NCBI GenBank assembly: GCA_009778255.1
Contig: WRKD01000200.1
Span: forward strand, 1-17,732
DNA: 17,732 bases
Direction of reading: 5' to 3'
Origin: Bacillota bacterium
GTDB taxonomy: Bacteria > Bacillota > Dehalobacteriia > UBA4068
The notes beneath the pieces are model-generated. The model saw nothing but the letters and a program-made list of their open reading frames with translations. It was not told the origin of the DNA and made no database searches. A program made the translations under genes and the position numbers. Positions 1 to 8,306 of the stretch are shown one piece after another; the stretch's first letter is position 1; every line of letters begins with the position of its first letter.

Positions 1-1517
1 ATTTTCATGGTTCGATGGATGGGGCAGCCAAGTTTATCAAAGGAGACGCTATTGCCGCAATCATCATTACCTTAATCAATATCGTAGGCGGCTTGATCAT
101 CGGCATGTTAACAATGAATAAAACTCCCTACGAAGTGGTGCGCATTTTTACTTTAGCCACAGTAGGTGATGGTTTGGTACAGCAGTTGCCGGCTTTAATG
201 GTCTCTACGGCTTCCGGAATTATTGTTACTCGTTCCGGTAATAACGAAACTTTCGGTTCCGAAGCGGCAGGGCAGATTTTTGGTCAGCCCACAGTACTGA
301 TTCTGACCGGAGCGCTGTTATTGGCGCTGACACTGGTTCCGGGGTTACCTTGGCCGATATTGCTGGCACTGGCGATCGTATTGATCGGCACAGGTTTGAC
401 CAGCCGCCGCCGCGCCGCTAAAGAGGCGCAGCGTCCTCAAGAAGAACATGCCGAGCAAGTAGCCCGGGAAAAACGAAAACCGGAAAATGTTGCTTCATTA
501 TTGCAGGTAGACCCTATTGAGCTGGAGTTTGGCTATGGTATAGTGCCGATGGTAGATGTTTCTCAGGGCGGCGATCTCTTAGACCGGGTAGTTATGATAC
601 GGCGTCAATGCGCTTTAGATTTAGGTATAATCGTACCTTCTATACGTTTACGTGATAATATTCAACTGGGCAATAACAGTTATGTTATAAAAATAAAAGG
701 GGTGGAAGTGGCAAATGGCGAGATCATGGCCGACCATTTATTAGCTCTTTCTACAGGTGAACCGGAAGAAGAAATATATGGCATCGAAACAGTGGAGCCA
801 ACATTTGGCCTGCCCGCTCTGTGGATAGATAAAGAAGAACGCGAACACGCCGAATTGTTAGGCTATTCTACCATCGACCCCCCTTCGGTCATCGCAACTC
901 ATTTGACCGAAATAATTAAAAAATATTCACATGAGCTTTTAAACCGTCAGCAAGTACAAACTCTTTTAGATAATTTAAAACGTTTCCAGCCCGCCTTAAT
1001 AGAAGAGGTTGTGCCCAAAACATTTTCTTTGGGCGAAATACAAAAAGTATTAGGCAATTTACTACGCGAGAATATACCAATTCGTGATATGGCTACCATA
1101 ATAGAAAGCTTGGCCGATTATGGACATATAACCCGCGATACCGATCTTTTAACCGAATATGTAAGGCAAGCCCTTAAACGCTCTATTTCCAAACGTTTTA
1201 TTATAGATGATACAGCGCATGTTATTACACTCGACGCTTCATTGGAACAATTAATAGCAGAACATACCAAACAAACCGAGCAAGGCTCTTATTTAGCGTT
1301 AGAACCCGCACAACTACATATCATCTTCGATAATTTGCGCGCTTTAGTGGAACGTATCCGCAATTTGGGATGCATACCCTTAATCTTGACCTCGCCTTTA
1401 GTACGGCGTCAATTTCGTAAGATCGCCGAACAAATATCTCCAGATTTGGTAGTACTTTCTTATAATGAAATTGAGCAAAACGTACAAGTTTTTTCCGAAG
1501 GAGTGGTGCATTTATAG
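1..1517 (+). CDS. flhA: Flagellar type III export gate protein FlhA, C-terminal part (5' partial)
   Basis: FlhA is the integral-membrane export gate of the flagellar secretion apparatus; its C-terminal domain docks chaperone-substrate complexes. The frame is open from base 3 and reads FHGSMDGAAKFIKGDA, a conserved internal FlhA stretch, so the Met at 15 is not a start and the gene begins upstream of the window. About 500 residues are visible against roughly 680-700 in the family. The visible part has membrane segments around residues 15-35 (from Met 15) and 93-127 (LILTGALLLALTLVPGL), then a charged linker (SRRRAAKEAQRPQEEHAEQ) and the large soluble domain. That domain has typical family stretches: FGYGIVPMVD, IRLRDNIQL, PPSVIATHLTEII and IPIRDMATIIESLADY. 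It ends 44 bases before the preferred flhF start. Identification is secure; only the N-terminal membrane half is missing. Confidence 0.97.
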   Translation, partial: FHGSMDGAAKFIKGDAIAAIIITLINIVGGLIIGMLTMNKTPYEVVRIFTLATVGDGLVQQLPALMVSTASGIIVTRSGNNETFGSEAAGQIFGQPTVLILTGALLLALTLVPGLPWPILLALAIVLIGTGLTSRRRAAKEAQRPQEEHAEQVAREKRKPENVASLLQVDPIELEFGYGIVPMVDVSQGGDLLDRVVMIRRQCALDLGIIVPSIRLRDNIQLGNNSYVIKIKGVEVANGEIMADHLLALSTGEPEEEIYGIETVEPTFGLPALWIDKEEREHAELLGYSTIDPPSVIATHLTEIIKKYSHELLNRQQVQTLLDNLKRFQPALIEEVVPKTFSLGEIQKVLGNLLRENIPIRDMATIIESLADYGHITRDTDLLTEYVRQALKRSISKRFIIDDTAHVITLDASLEQLIAEHTKQTEQGSYLALEPAQLHIIFDNLRALVERIRNLGCIPLILTSPLVRRQFRKIAEQISPDLVVLSYNEIEQNVQVFSEGVVHL

Positions 1518-1561
1518 GGATTTGGTAATTTTAGATCATGTATGATGAATTGAGGTATACT

Positions 1562-2860
1562 ATGCTGGTAAAAAAATATGAAGCCAAAGATATGCAGCAG
1601 GCTATGGATGATATTGTTAAAGAACTTGGCTCTACAGCTGTTATTTTGAATAGCCGTAAAATACGCAAAAAGGGCTTGGTTAGTTTATTTGCCAAACCAT
1701 TGGTGGAAGTTATGGTGGCGTATGAGCCGCGTAGATATTCAGAAAATCTACGTAAGGCTCCGGCAGCGCTGCGTGGCGTCGCCCGCGAAGCCTATGCGCC
1801 TTATACGGGTGCAGCAAAAAATACTGAACCTGCCTACTTCCCGCAATCTGCTCAGGCAAAGGCGCATTCTCTTCCGGCACCTATAATGCCGCCGCCGCAG
1901 CCGCGTTTTAATACCGTGCCCAGCAGCGCCGCTGTTTTGGATGCTGTACCAGAGAGTGTTAGCTTATCACCGGCTACCATTACCAAACTTCATAATATAG
2001 ATGATCGCATCGATTCTTTGGATCATGTATTGAGCGATTTTATCACGAGATTCAATCATATAAAACGCGATATCACCTACGATTTTTCGCCCGAGGTAGA
2101 AAAGCTGGTTTTTACCCTATGTGAAAATCAGGTTCGTGAGGAATTGGCGCTTTCTTTAGCCAGGGAAACAGAAGCGGTTTTAAAAGCGCGCAAAGATGCC
2201 AAAGCCTATGATGTGATATATCAATTGGTTTTAGATAATTTAGGCGTACCTGCGCCAATAGCCACAAAAAAATATAAACAAAAAGTTATACTGTTTTTAG
2301 GGCCAACAGGTGTGGGTAAAACTACTTCCTTGGTCAAATTGGCTTCGGCTTTTGTTATAAATAATAAAAATAAGGTTGGTATAATAAATACAGACACCTA
2401 TCGTATTGCCGCCCATGAACAATTACGTACTTACGCAGATATTCTGGATATCCCACTGGGCTTGGCTTACCGTATTCCCGAAGTAGAAATATCGCTTAAT
2501 GATATGAGTGACTGTGATCTTATTTTCATAGATACTGCCGGCAAAAGGCCAGGAGACCCGCAGCATCAAGAAGATATCAGTCAAATCATTTCTTGTGCTA
2601 AGCCGGATGAGATATTCCTTTGCATTGCCGCGCCCACCTGTTTTACCGCTATACGAGAAGTGGTGGATACTTATGCCTTTACCGGTGATTTTAAACTAAT
2701 AATTACCAAATTGGATGAAACTCGTTATCATGGAATGGTGCTAAATACTGTGAATTATGCTAAAAAGCCATTGGCCTACGTAACTATCGGCCAGAATGTT
2801 CCGGATGATCTGGAAATAGCCGATTGCGAGTCGCTGGCCCAACAAATGCTGGAGCTTTAA
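1562..2860 (+). CDS. flhF: Flagellar biosynthesis SRP-type GTPase FlhF
   Basis: FlhF is an SRP-family GTPase that, with FlhG, controls the place and number of flagella. I start it at the ATG at 1562 (432 residues, MLVKKYEAKDMQQAM). FlhF proteins normally begin this way, and TGAGGT at 1550-1555 is well spaced for it; the in-frame ATG at 1538 has no good ribosome site. The N-terminal basic region is followed by a Pro/Ala-rich linker (about residues 65-130) and then the NG domain. The P-loop GPTGVGKTT is near residue 247, NTDTYRIAAHEQL near 276, DTAG near 324 and TKLDETRYHG near 382. The last residues lie just before flhG, which starts 3 bases after the stop. After DTAG the sequence is KRPGDPQ rather than the usual R-S-containing motif, a mild divergence. 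Confidence 0.95.
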   Translation: MLVKKYEAKDMQQAMDDIVKELGSTAVILNSRKIRKKGLVSLFAKPLVEVMVAYEPRRYSENLRKAPAALRGVAREAYAPYTGAAKNTEPAYFPQSAQAKAHSLPAPIMPPPQPRFNTVPSSAAVLDAVPESVSLSPATITKLHNIDDRIDSLDHVLSDFITRFNHIKRDITYDFSPEVEKLVFTLCENQVREELALSLARETEAVLKARKDAKAYDVIYQLVLDNLGVPAPIATKKYKQKVILFLGPTGVGKTTSLVKLASAFVINNKNKVGIINTDTYRIAAHEQLRTYADILDIPLGLAYRIPEVEISLNDMSDCDLIFIDTAGKRPGDPQHQEDISQIISCAKPDEIFLCIAAPTCFTAIREVVDTYAFTGDFKLIITKLDETRYHGMVLNTVNYAKKPLAYVTIGQNVPDDLEIADCESLAQQMLEL

Positions 2861-2862
2861 AT

Positions 2863-3747
2863 ATGAGCGATCAGGCGCAATCGTTAAGAGAAATTGTTAA
2901 GAAGGCGGAAAGCGGCGCAAAAAGGGTTATGAAAAGGCCGCCAACCACGTCTAAGGTGGTAAGTATTACCAGCGGCAAAGGCGGCGTAGGTAAATCTTTC
3001 CTTACCGTTAATTTGGCTTTAGCCCTCGAGCAGTTAGGTTTGCATGTGTTGGTTATAGATGCGGATTTCGGTTTGGCTAATGTAGATGTTATGCTGGGCA
3101 TGCCGGCGCGTTATAATCTTAGTCACTTGTTAAGTCATAAGCATACCATGGAAGAAATTGTGCAAGAATGGCAGGGAGGTATAAAATTCATATCTGGTGG
3201 TAATGGTATAGACGAATTGTTGAATATGAATGAAGAACAACTGACTAAGACCATCAATGAAGTTTTGCTTTTTAACGAGCCCTTAGATATCATTTTATGC
3301 GATACCGGAGCAGGGGTAAATGAAACAGTGCTGCGCTTGGCTGCCGTTTCCACCGAGATCATTTTAGTTACCACTCCGGAACCCACAGCTATTCTCGATG
3401 CCTATGCTTTGCTGAAAACTCTGAATCAAAACAACGATACACCTAAGATACGCTTGGTTATGAATAAGGCGATGTCGCAAAAAGAGGCGGAAAACGCCAC
3501 CAACAGTTTTTTAGATATCACCAAAAAGTATCTTGATAAGCAAATAGAACCTTTGGGTAGTATTTTATTTGATAATGAGGTGGGTAAATCTATTAAGCAA
3601 CAAAAACCATTGCTGATTAGCCAACCCCAAAACGCCATTGTTAAAAATATATACGCCATAGCCGAAACCTTGATCGATCTGCCAACGGAAAAAAAACCTT
3701 CCGGGCAACTGGCCCAATTGTTTTCCCGCTGGCTCCATCAAGCTTAA
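2863..3747 (+). CDS. flhG: MinD-like ATPase FlhG (FleN/YlxH)
   Basis: FlhG is a MinD/ParA-type ATPase that limits flagellar number, stimulates the FlhF GTPase and helps assemble the C-ring. The start is the ATG at 2863 (294 residues), with GGAG at 2851-2854 inside the end of flhF; a longer TTG reading from 2824 overlaps flhF and is unlikely. The N-terminus (DQAQSLREIV) matches the DQAxxLR activation motif by which FlhG acts on FlhF. The deviant Walker A, SGKGGVGKS, is at residues 38-45, with DADFGLANVDVMLG as the A' region and LCDTGAGVNETVL as the Walker B area. A C-terminal amphipathic region (IYAIAETLIDLPTEKKPSGQLAQLFSRWLHQ) probably mediates membrane binding. It sits between flhF and a PilZ gene, and the next start is only 16 bases downstream. 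Confidence 0.95.
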   Translation: MSDQAQSLREIVKKAESGAKRVMKRPPTTSKVVSITSGKGGVGKSFLTVNLALALEQLGLHVLVIDADFGLANVDVMLGMPARYNLSHLLSHKHTMEEIVQEWQGGIKFISGGNGIDELLNMNEEQLTKTINEVLLFNEPLDIILCDTGAGVNETVLRLAAVSTEIILVTTPEPTAILDAYALLKTLNQNNDTPKIRLVMNKAMSQKEAENATNSFLDITKKYLDKQIEPLGSILFDNEVGKSIKQQKPLLISQPQNAIVKNIYAIAETLIDLPTEKKPSGQLAQLFSRWLHQA

Positions 3748-3762
3748 AGACGGAGAGAGTTT

Positions 3763-4494
3763 ATGAAAAAGAAAGAAACATCTTACCCCGAAATTTCAAT
3801 GTCTTTGAAAATAGGGGAAAAAATTGGTATTTCCCTGGACGGAGATACTCTTTACCCTACTTTGTTGGAAGATATAACAGAAGATAAGCGATTAATAGTT
3901 TCCGTACCTTTATATCGAGGCATACCTATAATTTTAAAGTTGGAACAGCATGTTAAGTTTTTTTTCTTTCGTGATAACGGGCGCTTTTGCCTCGATGTAC
4001 AGGTAGAAGAAATTATCCTTCATGGACCATTACGCCTTATTTCACTTCTACCGCTTTCGGAACCTCATAAGCAGCAACGCCGTAACGCCTTTCGTTTAAG
4101 TATTGGTTTATCTGCTCTTATTCGTCCTTATAGTGGCAATACCCTTATTCCAGATTTCTATTTTGAAGATGAAGATATTACACCTTGGGAAGAGGTTCTA
4201 ACCAATAATTTAAGTGAAACCGGTGTTTCTTTAAATAGTATAGTTCCACATAATATTGGCGATTTCTTGCATCTTAAAATAACTTTAGACCATGCGCGGG
4301 ATCATTTGGAACAAATAGAATTATTTGGTATTATCCGCCAGTTTCAATCTATAGAGTATTTGGGCGCCCTGTACCGTCTTGGTGTAGAATTTTTGCCTTA
4401 TTCGGAAAAACTACGTAGTATCGTTGCTAAATATTTACTTAAAAAGCAGCAACAAATAATACGTACCGAGCTTGATTTCGATTCTTTACAATGA
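3763..4494 (+). CDS. YcgR/YpfA-type PilZ domain c-di-GMP receptor
   Basis: This 243-residue protein has the YcgR-like two-domain layout: an N-terminal beta-rich YcgR domain (about residues 15-95) and a C-terminal PilZ domain (about 105-235). Both c-di-GMP contact motifs are visible: RRNAFR at 106-111 (the RxxxR motif) and NLSETG at 149-154 (the D/NxSxxG motif). Proteins of this type slow or brake the flagellar motor when c-di-GMP is high. Its place between flhG and the flagellar sigma gene supports a motility role and indicates that second-messenger control is co-transcribed with the export and placement genes. GGAGAG at 3752-3757 lies 5 bases before the ATG. The specific motor partner cannot be told from sequence. 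Confidence 0.9.
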   Translation: MKKKETSYPEISMSLKIGEKIGISLDGDTLYPTLLEDITEDKRLIVSVPLYRGIPIILKLEQHVKFFFFRDNGRFCLDVQVEEIILHGPLRLISLLPLSEPHKQQRRNAFRLSIGLSALIRPYSGNTLIPDFYFEDEDITPWEEVLTNNLSETGVSLNSIVPHNIGDFLHLKITLDHARDHLEQIELFGIIRQFQSIEYLGALYRLGVEFLPYSEKLRSIVAKYLLKKQQQIIRTELDFDSLQ

Positions 4495-4534
4495 ACTTTT
4501 TGTTGTTTAAAGAGAGTTATAAGGGTGGGGTAAA

Positions 4535-5308
4535 ATGCAGAATCAGGCATTAGTGGAAATTGTGCATAATATCGAGTTAGATAAATTGTGGCAGCAATAT
4601 AAAAGCGGGCAAGACGCCGAAGCTAAAGAACGTTTATTATTACATTATGCTCCTTTGGTTAGGCAAATAGTGCGGCGTATGATGCCTCGCTATAACAATT
4701 ATAATGAATATGATGATCTGGTTAACTGCGGTATCATAGGTTTGATAGACGCGACGGAAAAGTTCGATTTGCGTCATGGGGTAAAGTTTGAAACTTATGC
4801 GGTTAGCCGTATCCGCGGGGAAATTTTAGATTATATGCGTGAACAAGATTGGGCCCCTTCCAGCCTGCGAAAAAAAATCAACGCCATTGCGGATGTGTAT
4901 GAGAGCTATGAAAGTATTAATGGTGAGCCACCTTCCGATGAAGAGGTAGCAGCGGCTATGGGTGTTAATGTGAGCGATGTTCGTAAAGTTATGTCCAAAA
5001 ACCATGCCTTTAATCTGGTGTATTTTGATAACTCCATTGAAGGCGGTTTTGTTTTAAATGAAATTTCCGGCAACGGTGAAGGCAGTGAACCGGAAAATGT
5101 GCTGTTAAAAGAAGAATTAAAAATAATCTTGGCCGATACCATTGAAGCATTACCGGAAAAAGAAAGATTGATCATAACCCTATATTATTATGAAGAATTG
5201 ATGTTTAAAGAAATAGCAGAATTATTGCATGTTTCGGAATCGCGTATCTCGCAAATACATTCAAAAGTATTGATAAAAATGCGCGCCCGCTTAAAAAAGG
5301 CATTATAG
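4535..5308 (+). CDS. fliA: RNA polymerase sigma-28 factor, FliA/SigD/WhiG family
   Basis: This 257-residue sigma factor is close in length to B. subtilis SigD. Region 2 is clear: YDDLVNCGIIGLIDA at 59-73 (core binding) and FETYAVSRIRGEILDYMREQDW at about 85-106 (melting and -10 recognition). APSSLRKK follows in region 3, and region 4 is near 207-250 (LPEKERLIITLYYYEE, then helix-turn-helix KEIAELLHVSESRISQIHSK). It should direct late flagellar promoters and be held inactive by FlgM, encoded at 10614. AAGGGTGGGG at 4521-4530 precedes the ATG. In B. subtilis cheB-A-W-C-D come before sigD; here a PilZ gene occupies that place. The stop codon overlaps the ribosome site of fapA (AGGAGG at 5307-5312), which suggests coupled translation. 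Confidence 0.95.
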   Translation: MQNQALVEIVHNIELDKLWQQYKSGQDAEAKERLLLHYAPLVRQIVRRMMPRYNNYNEYDDLVNCGIIGLIDATEKFDLRHGVKFETYAVSRIRGEILDYMREQDWAPSSLRKKINAIADVYESYESINGEPPSDEEVAAAMGVNVSDVRKVMSKNHAFNLVYFDNSIEGGFVLNEISGNGEGSEPENVLLKEELKIILADTIEALPEKERLIITLYYYEELMFKEIAELLHVSESRISQIHSKVLIKMRARLKKAL

Positions 5309-5318
5309 GAGGAATTAT

Positions 5319-7079
5319 ATGCGTGGTAAGTATTTTAGTGGGTTAGATGCCGAAAGCTGCTATGTAGCAGCCGAAGAGTATTTTTCTACATCGAGGGAGA
5401 ATTTATACTGCCGTTTGGCACCGTCTGAAAATGATGGTTCTTCGGTGCTATTAGCTATAGACGCCGGCCCGGCGGGGCCTGCTTCTTTAGAAAATATGAA
5501 AGCTTTTTTTAATCTTGTTTATACAGATGAAGGCGTATTATTGGAATTATTTAAGCATCATGGTCATGGCAAAAAACTCTCTCAAGATGAATTGGCTTTG
5601 TATCTTAAGCGCAAATCGCTTAGTGATTTAAATAATACCAAATTACCAATTTTACTAAGCAAAGGCTGGGGTTTTGCCAATATTGCCCCGCCGCAGCAAG
5701 AGTTAGTTTTAAATGAAGAAGCGCTGGTTAGCGTAGATGCGGCGGAAGATAAGGCTTTTATTACTATTTGGCCGGCGGATAAGGATGGAAAAAAGTTGGC
5801 AATAGCCGATTTACATGCCGCTTTAGCTGAAGCTGGCGTGGTGCACGGTATAGACGAAGCTGCTTTACAAAAATTATATCAGGAAAAGAAACCCTATAAA
5901 AATTATACCGTAGCCCATGCTACAAAATCGCAACATGGTAAAAATGGTCATTTGACTTTTCATTTTCGACGCGAATTTGAATCCCGCCCCAAGGAAGATG
6001 AGCATGGCCGGGTTAATTACCGCGAATTAGATTTATTTGAAGGTGTTGCGGCAGGGCAACTGCTGGTAACTCTCACACCGCCAACTGAAGGAATTTTGGG
6101 CTATTCTGTTAAAGGTAAAGAAATGTCTGCCGCGGCGGGCAAAAATGTGATTATGCCTAAGGGTAAAAACACTTATATAGATGAAGAAAACCTTCATATG
6201 TACTCCGCTGTAAGCGGTATGGTGGTTTATGCGGAAGGCAAGATTATTGTTTCTAATGTATATCAAATAGATGGCGATGTAGATATGTCAGTAGGAAATA
6301 TCGATTTCGACGGCTCGGTAGTTGTCAAAGGACATGTTATAACCGGGCTTACTGTTAAGGCCAGCGGTAATATAGATATAGGTATGGTAGTAGAAGGCGC
6401 CACAATTATTGCCGGGGGCAATATCACTTTACGCCATGGTATGCAGGGTATGAACAGAGGCCGCTTAGAGGCAGGCGGCTCTATTTCTGCTGGTTTTATA
6501 GAACGCGCTACTATTATTGCCGGTGAAAATGTTAAGGCCAATATTATCGCCTTTAGTACAGTGGAAGCAGGAAACAGTTTGGTGCTTAGCGGTAAAAAAG
6601 GCAGTTTATTAGGTGGGCAAGCCGTAGTTTCTAATATGCTTAAAGCAAATATCATCGGTAGCCCCACAGAAACGCCTACCGAAGTAGTTATGGGTTTGGT
6701 TCCACATAAGCGTTCCCGTATGCAGGAGCTGCAGCAGAAATTAAAAACTCTACCGGAAGAGATAGAAAAGCTAAATACTATAAAAAACTATTTATTGGCC
6801 AACCCCAGCGAGGATGCGAAAAAAAAGGCGATGGCTCTTTCTGTAAATCAAAGTTTGGCTCATAATACTCAACTTTTAGAAGATATTAGCGAAGAATTTG
6901 CAGAGCTTTCAGAGGAATCGGCTAATGCCATAAATGGCAAAGTGCATATTACGGAAGCTGTATATCCCGGCGCCCGTTTAACCATTGCTTCCGCCACTTA
7001 CCGCGTAATGGAAAAAACACCGCATTGTACTTTTAAAATGGCGAATGGAGAAATTGCCTTTGGCGCATATGAAGGGTAG
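5319..7079 (+). CDS. fapA: FapA family protein (DUF342, flagellar assembly protein A)
   Basis: This 586-residue protein belongs to the DUF342/FapA family, named from a Vibrio protein needed for flagellation and affected by the glucose PTS. Visible parts are a poorly conserved N-terminal third, a domain with GRVNYRELDLFEGVAAGQLL around 230-250, a glycine-rich repetitive segment at about 310-455 (GNIDFDGSVVVKGHV, VVEGATIIAGGNIT, GRLEAGGSISAGFI) that looks like a right-handed beta-helix, and a charged coiled coil at about 470-545 (RMQELQQKLKTLPEEIEKL). There is no signal peptide or membrane segment, so it is cytoplasmic. It is translated from AGGAGG overlapping the sigma-factor stop. FapA genes next to flagellar sigma genes are common in Clostridia-type flagellar operons; the molecular function is not well defined. 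Confidence 0.92.
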   Translation: MRGKYFSGLDAESCYVAAEEYFSTSRENLYCRLAPSENDGSSVLLAIDAGPAGPASLENMKAFFNLVYTDEGVLLELFKHHGHGKKLSQDELALYLKRKSLSDLNNTKLPILLSKGWGFANIAPPQQELVLNEEALVSVDAAEDKAFITIWPADKDGKKLAIADLHAALAEAGVVHGIDEAALQKLYQEKKPYKNYTVAHATKSQHGKNGHLTFHFRREFESRPKEDEHGRVNYRELDLFEGVAAGQLLVTLTPPTEGILGYSVKGKEMSAAAGKNVIMPKGKNTYIDEENLHMYSAVSGMVVYAEGKIIVSNVYQIDGDVDMSVGNIDFDGSVVVKGHVITGLTVKASGNIDIGMVVEGATIIAGGNITLRHGMQGMNRGRLEAGGSISAGFIERATIIAGENVKANIIAFSTVEAGNSLVLSGKKGSLLGGQAVVSNMLKANIIGSPTETPTEVVMGLVPHKRSRMQELQQKLKTLPEEIEKLNTIKNYLLANPSEDAKKKAMALSVNQSLAHNTQLLEDISEEFAELSEESANAINGKVHITEAVYPGARLTIASATYRVMEKTPHCTFKMANGEIAFGAYEG

Positions 7080-7103
7080 TTCATAAAGAAGGGTGTGACT
7101 ATA

Positions 7104-7424
7104 TTGCTAAAGGGTATAGAAGCGCAATTAATGGTTACACGCACGGCGGAATTAGCTCGGGACGCCGATGCAATTTTGCGCAAAAACGATCTGGTACGCG
7201 ATTATTTGGCTTTACAAACACAGGCCCTGGCTGAGTTGGAAAAAGGGCAAGTAGCGCATACCCCAAAAGCGCAATCTGTGGTATTTCATAAAGATAAACA
7301 GGGTAGGAACCGGCAAGATTTGGAAGAACAAGAAAATGACGATGAAGTTTTATTTGCATTAGAGGAAGAAGATTACCCCATGCCCGCCTTAGATAGTAAT
7401 ACCACTATTGATATTAGGGTATAA
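7104..7424 (+). CDS. Small acidic protein of unknown function, flagellar operon
   Basis: I do not recognise a named family. The reading has about 106 residues. The preferred start is TTG at 7104, because AAGAAGGG at 7086-7093 is well spaced for it and only about 1-2 bases from the alternative GTG at 7095. The N-terminal half is predicted helical (GIEAQLMVTRTAELARDADAI, LVRDYLALQTQALAELEKG). The C-terminal half is low-complexity and strongly acidic (DLEEQENDDEVLFALEEED), with no membrane segment and no Cys. The stop TAA overlaps the ATG at 7424 as TAATG. It lies between fapA and the DUF6115 gene on the same strand, so it is almost certainly co-transcribed. A coupling or adaptor role is conceivable but is only a guess. 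Confidence 0.75.
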   Translation: MLKGIEAQLMVTRTAELARDADAILRKNDLVRDYLALQTQALAELEKGQVAHTPKAQSVVFHKDKQGRNRQDLEEQENDDEVLFALEEEDYPMPALDSNTTIDIRV

Positions 7425-7489
7425 TGCGTAATTATAAAAAAAGTGATTCTTTGGGGAAAAGAGCTGGAGGGCGAGAGAAGGAGGTTTTT

Positions 7490-8053
7490 ATGAATTTATC
7501 TTATTATGGTTTTGCATTTTTTATTTTCATGTTGCTCTGCTTTTTTGCTCTTTTATGTAGGCGTTTATTTGTGGGTAATAATAAAGAGCATATATTAAGT
7601 ATGGATGAAAAAGAAAAAAAGCTGCTGACTTTATACAGTACTATGGAAGAGATGATGGATGAATTTAATCATACGGCTTTAGCGGCTAATGAAGAAATAG
7701 CCCGCACTATAAAAGAGATGCGTACTGACAAAAACTCCATAGCCCCACCGGCGCAAACAGCTGTTAGGGCTACTCAGAATTTGGCGCCTGCGCATTTATA
7801 TAATCAACCTACTACTCCCATTGCCGTACCGTTTTATGAAGAAGCTTCTTTACCTAAATCCCCGGTAAAACAGGAATCAATAGCGGCTTTTATACCGGAA
7901 GCTTTAGAAAAAAGCGAACGTATTATGGAACGTCCGGCCCGTATTTTAACCCTGCATAAGCAGGGGTTGGATAAAGTACATATAGCCAAGCAACTTGCCG
8001 TAACCGTAGGTGAAGTCGATTTGGTGCTGGGTTTGGCGGCGCAAAAAAAATAA
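7490..8053 (+). CDS. Membrane-anchored DUF6115 protein, positional analogue of SwrB
   Basis: The protein has 187 residues from the ATG at 7490, which follows AAGGAGG (7478-7484). A longer in-frame reading from 7424 overlaps the previous stop (TAATG) but adds a charged, unconserved-looking 22 residues. One N-terminal membrane helix (YYGFAFFIFMLLCFFALLC, about residues 4-22) is followed by a short coiled region (about 40-80), a Pro/Ala-rich linker and a C-terminal helix-turn-helix-like segment (RILTLHKQGLDKVHIAKQLAVTVGEVDLVLGL). That C-terminal pattern is typical of DUF6115 and of B. subtilis SwrB, which also lies just downstream of sigD and promotes flagellar basal-body maturation. Functional equivalence is inferred from architecture and position, not from overall similarity. 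Confidence 0.8.
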   Translation: MNLSYYGFAFFIFMLLCFFALLCRRLFVGNNKEHILSMDEKEKKLLTLYSTMEEMMDEFNHTALAANEEIARTIKEMRTDKNSIAPPAQTAVRATQNLAPAHLYNQPTTPIAVPFYEEASLPKSPVKQESIAAFIPEALEKSERIMERPARILTLHKQGLDKVHIAKQLAVTVGEVDLVLGLAAQKK

Positions 8054-8070
8054 AATAGCATTATGCCATA

Positions 8071-8092
8071 GGGCGGGCTTTGCCCGCAACCC
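8071..8092. repeat. GC-rich hairpin, copy 1 of a dispersed element
   Basis: GCGGGC (8073-8078), TTT, GCCCGC (8082-8087) forms a perfect 6-base-pair stem, extended by GG/CC with a two-base bulge. No T run follows, so it is not a standard terminator. Seventeen bases are nearly the same as a second hairpin at 14956-14973 ahead of fliW. Both copies are followed directly by a ribosome-site-like purine run (AAGGAG at 8093-8098 here). Confidence 0.6.
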
Positions 8093-8188
8093 AAGGAGTT
8101 AGGATGGATTTGATTACCTTTAGAGTACGCATCCAGTAATTTGCTGACTTCCGGCTCCTGACTCCTCGTAAAATAGTACCTGCATTCG

Positions 8189-8230
8189 TAAACTGGCTCT
8201 AAAAAAATTTTTTTGGCGCCGGTTTTTTAT
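8189..8230 (+). terminator. Probable rho-independent terminator of the flhA-DUF6115 unit
   Basis: AAACTGGC (8190-8197) can pair with GCCGGTTT (8218-8225), with one G-T wobble. Between them lies a perfect A7T7 palindrome (8201-8214), and TTTTTTAT continues on the 3' side. The stem is interrupted by a small internal loop, so strength is uncertain. Its position between the two gene blocks fits transcription termination. Confidence 0.45.
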
Positions 8231-8306
8231 ATTTTGTTTATTTTGCTATTTAGCAGGCTATTGCTTAAAAAGTTAGCATTATTGATAGAAGTTAGCTGTA
8301 AAAAAT

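Noticed and set aside
1538..1561. Upstream ATG for flhF
   Set aside because: The ribosome site fits the ATG at 1562, and the family N-terminus begins there.
2824..2862. TTG-started N-terminal extension of flhG
   Set aside because: It overlaps flhF by 37 bases, and the ATG at 2863 has a better ribosome site and the expected DQAxxLR N-terminus.
6263..6667. 134-residue minus-strand open frame inside fapA
   Set aside because: It lies wholly opposite a well-supported beta-helix coding region. It has Pro/Ile/Leu-rich composition typical of an antisense shadow, and no convincing ribosome site.
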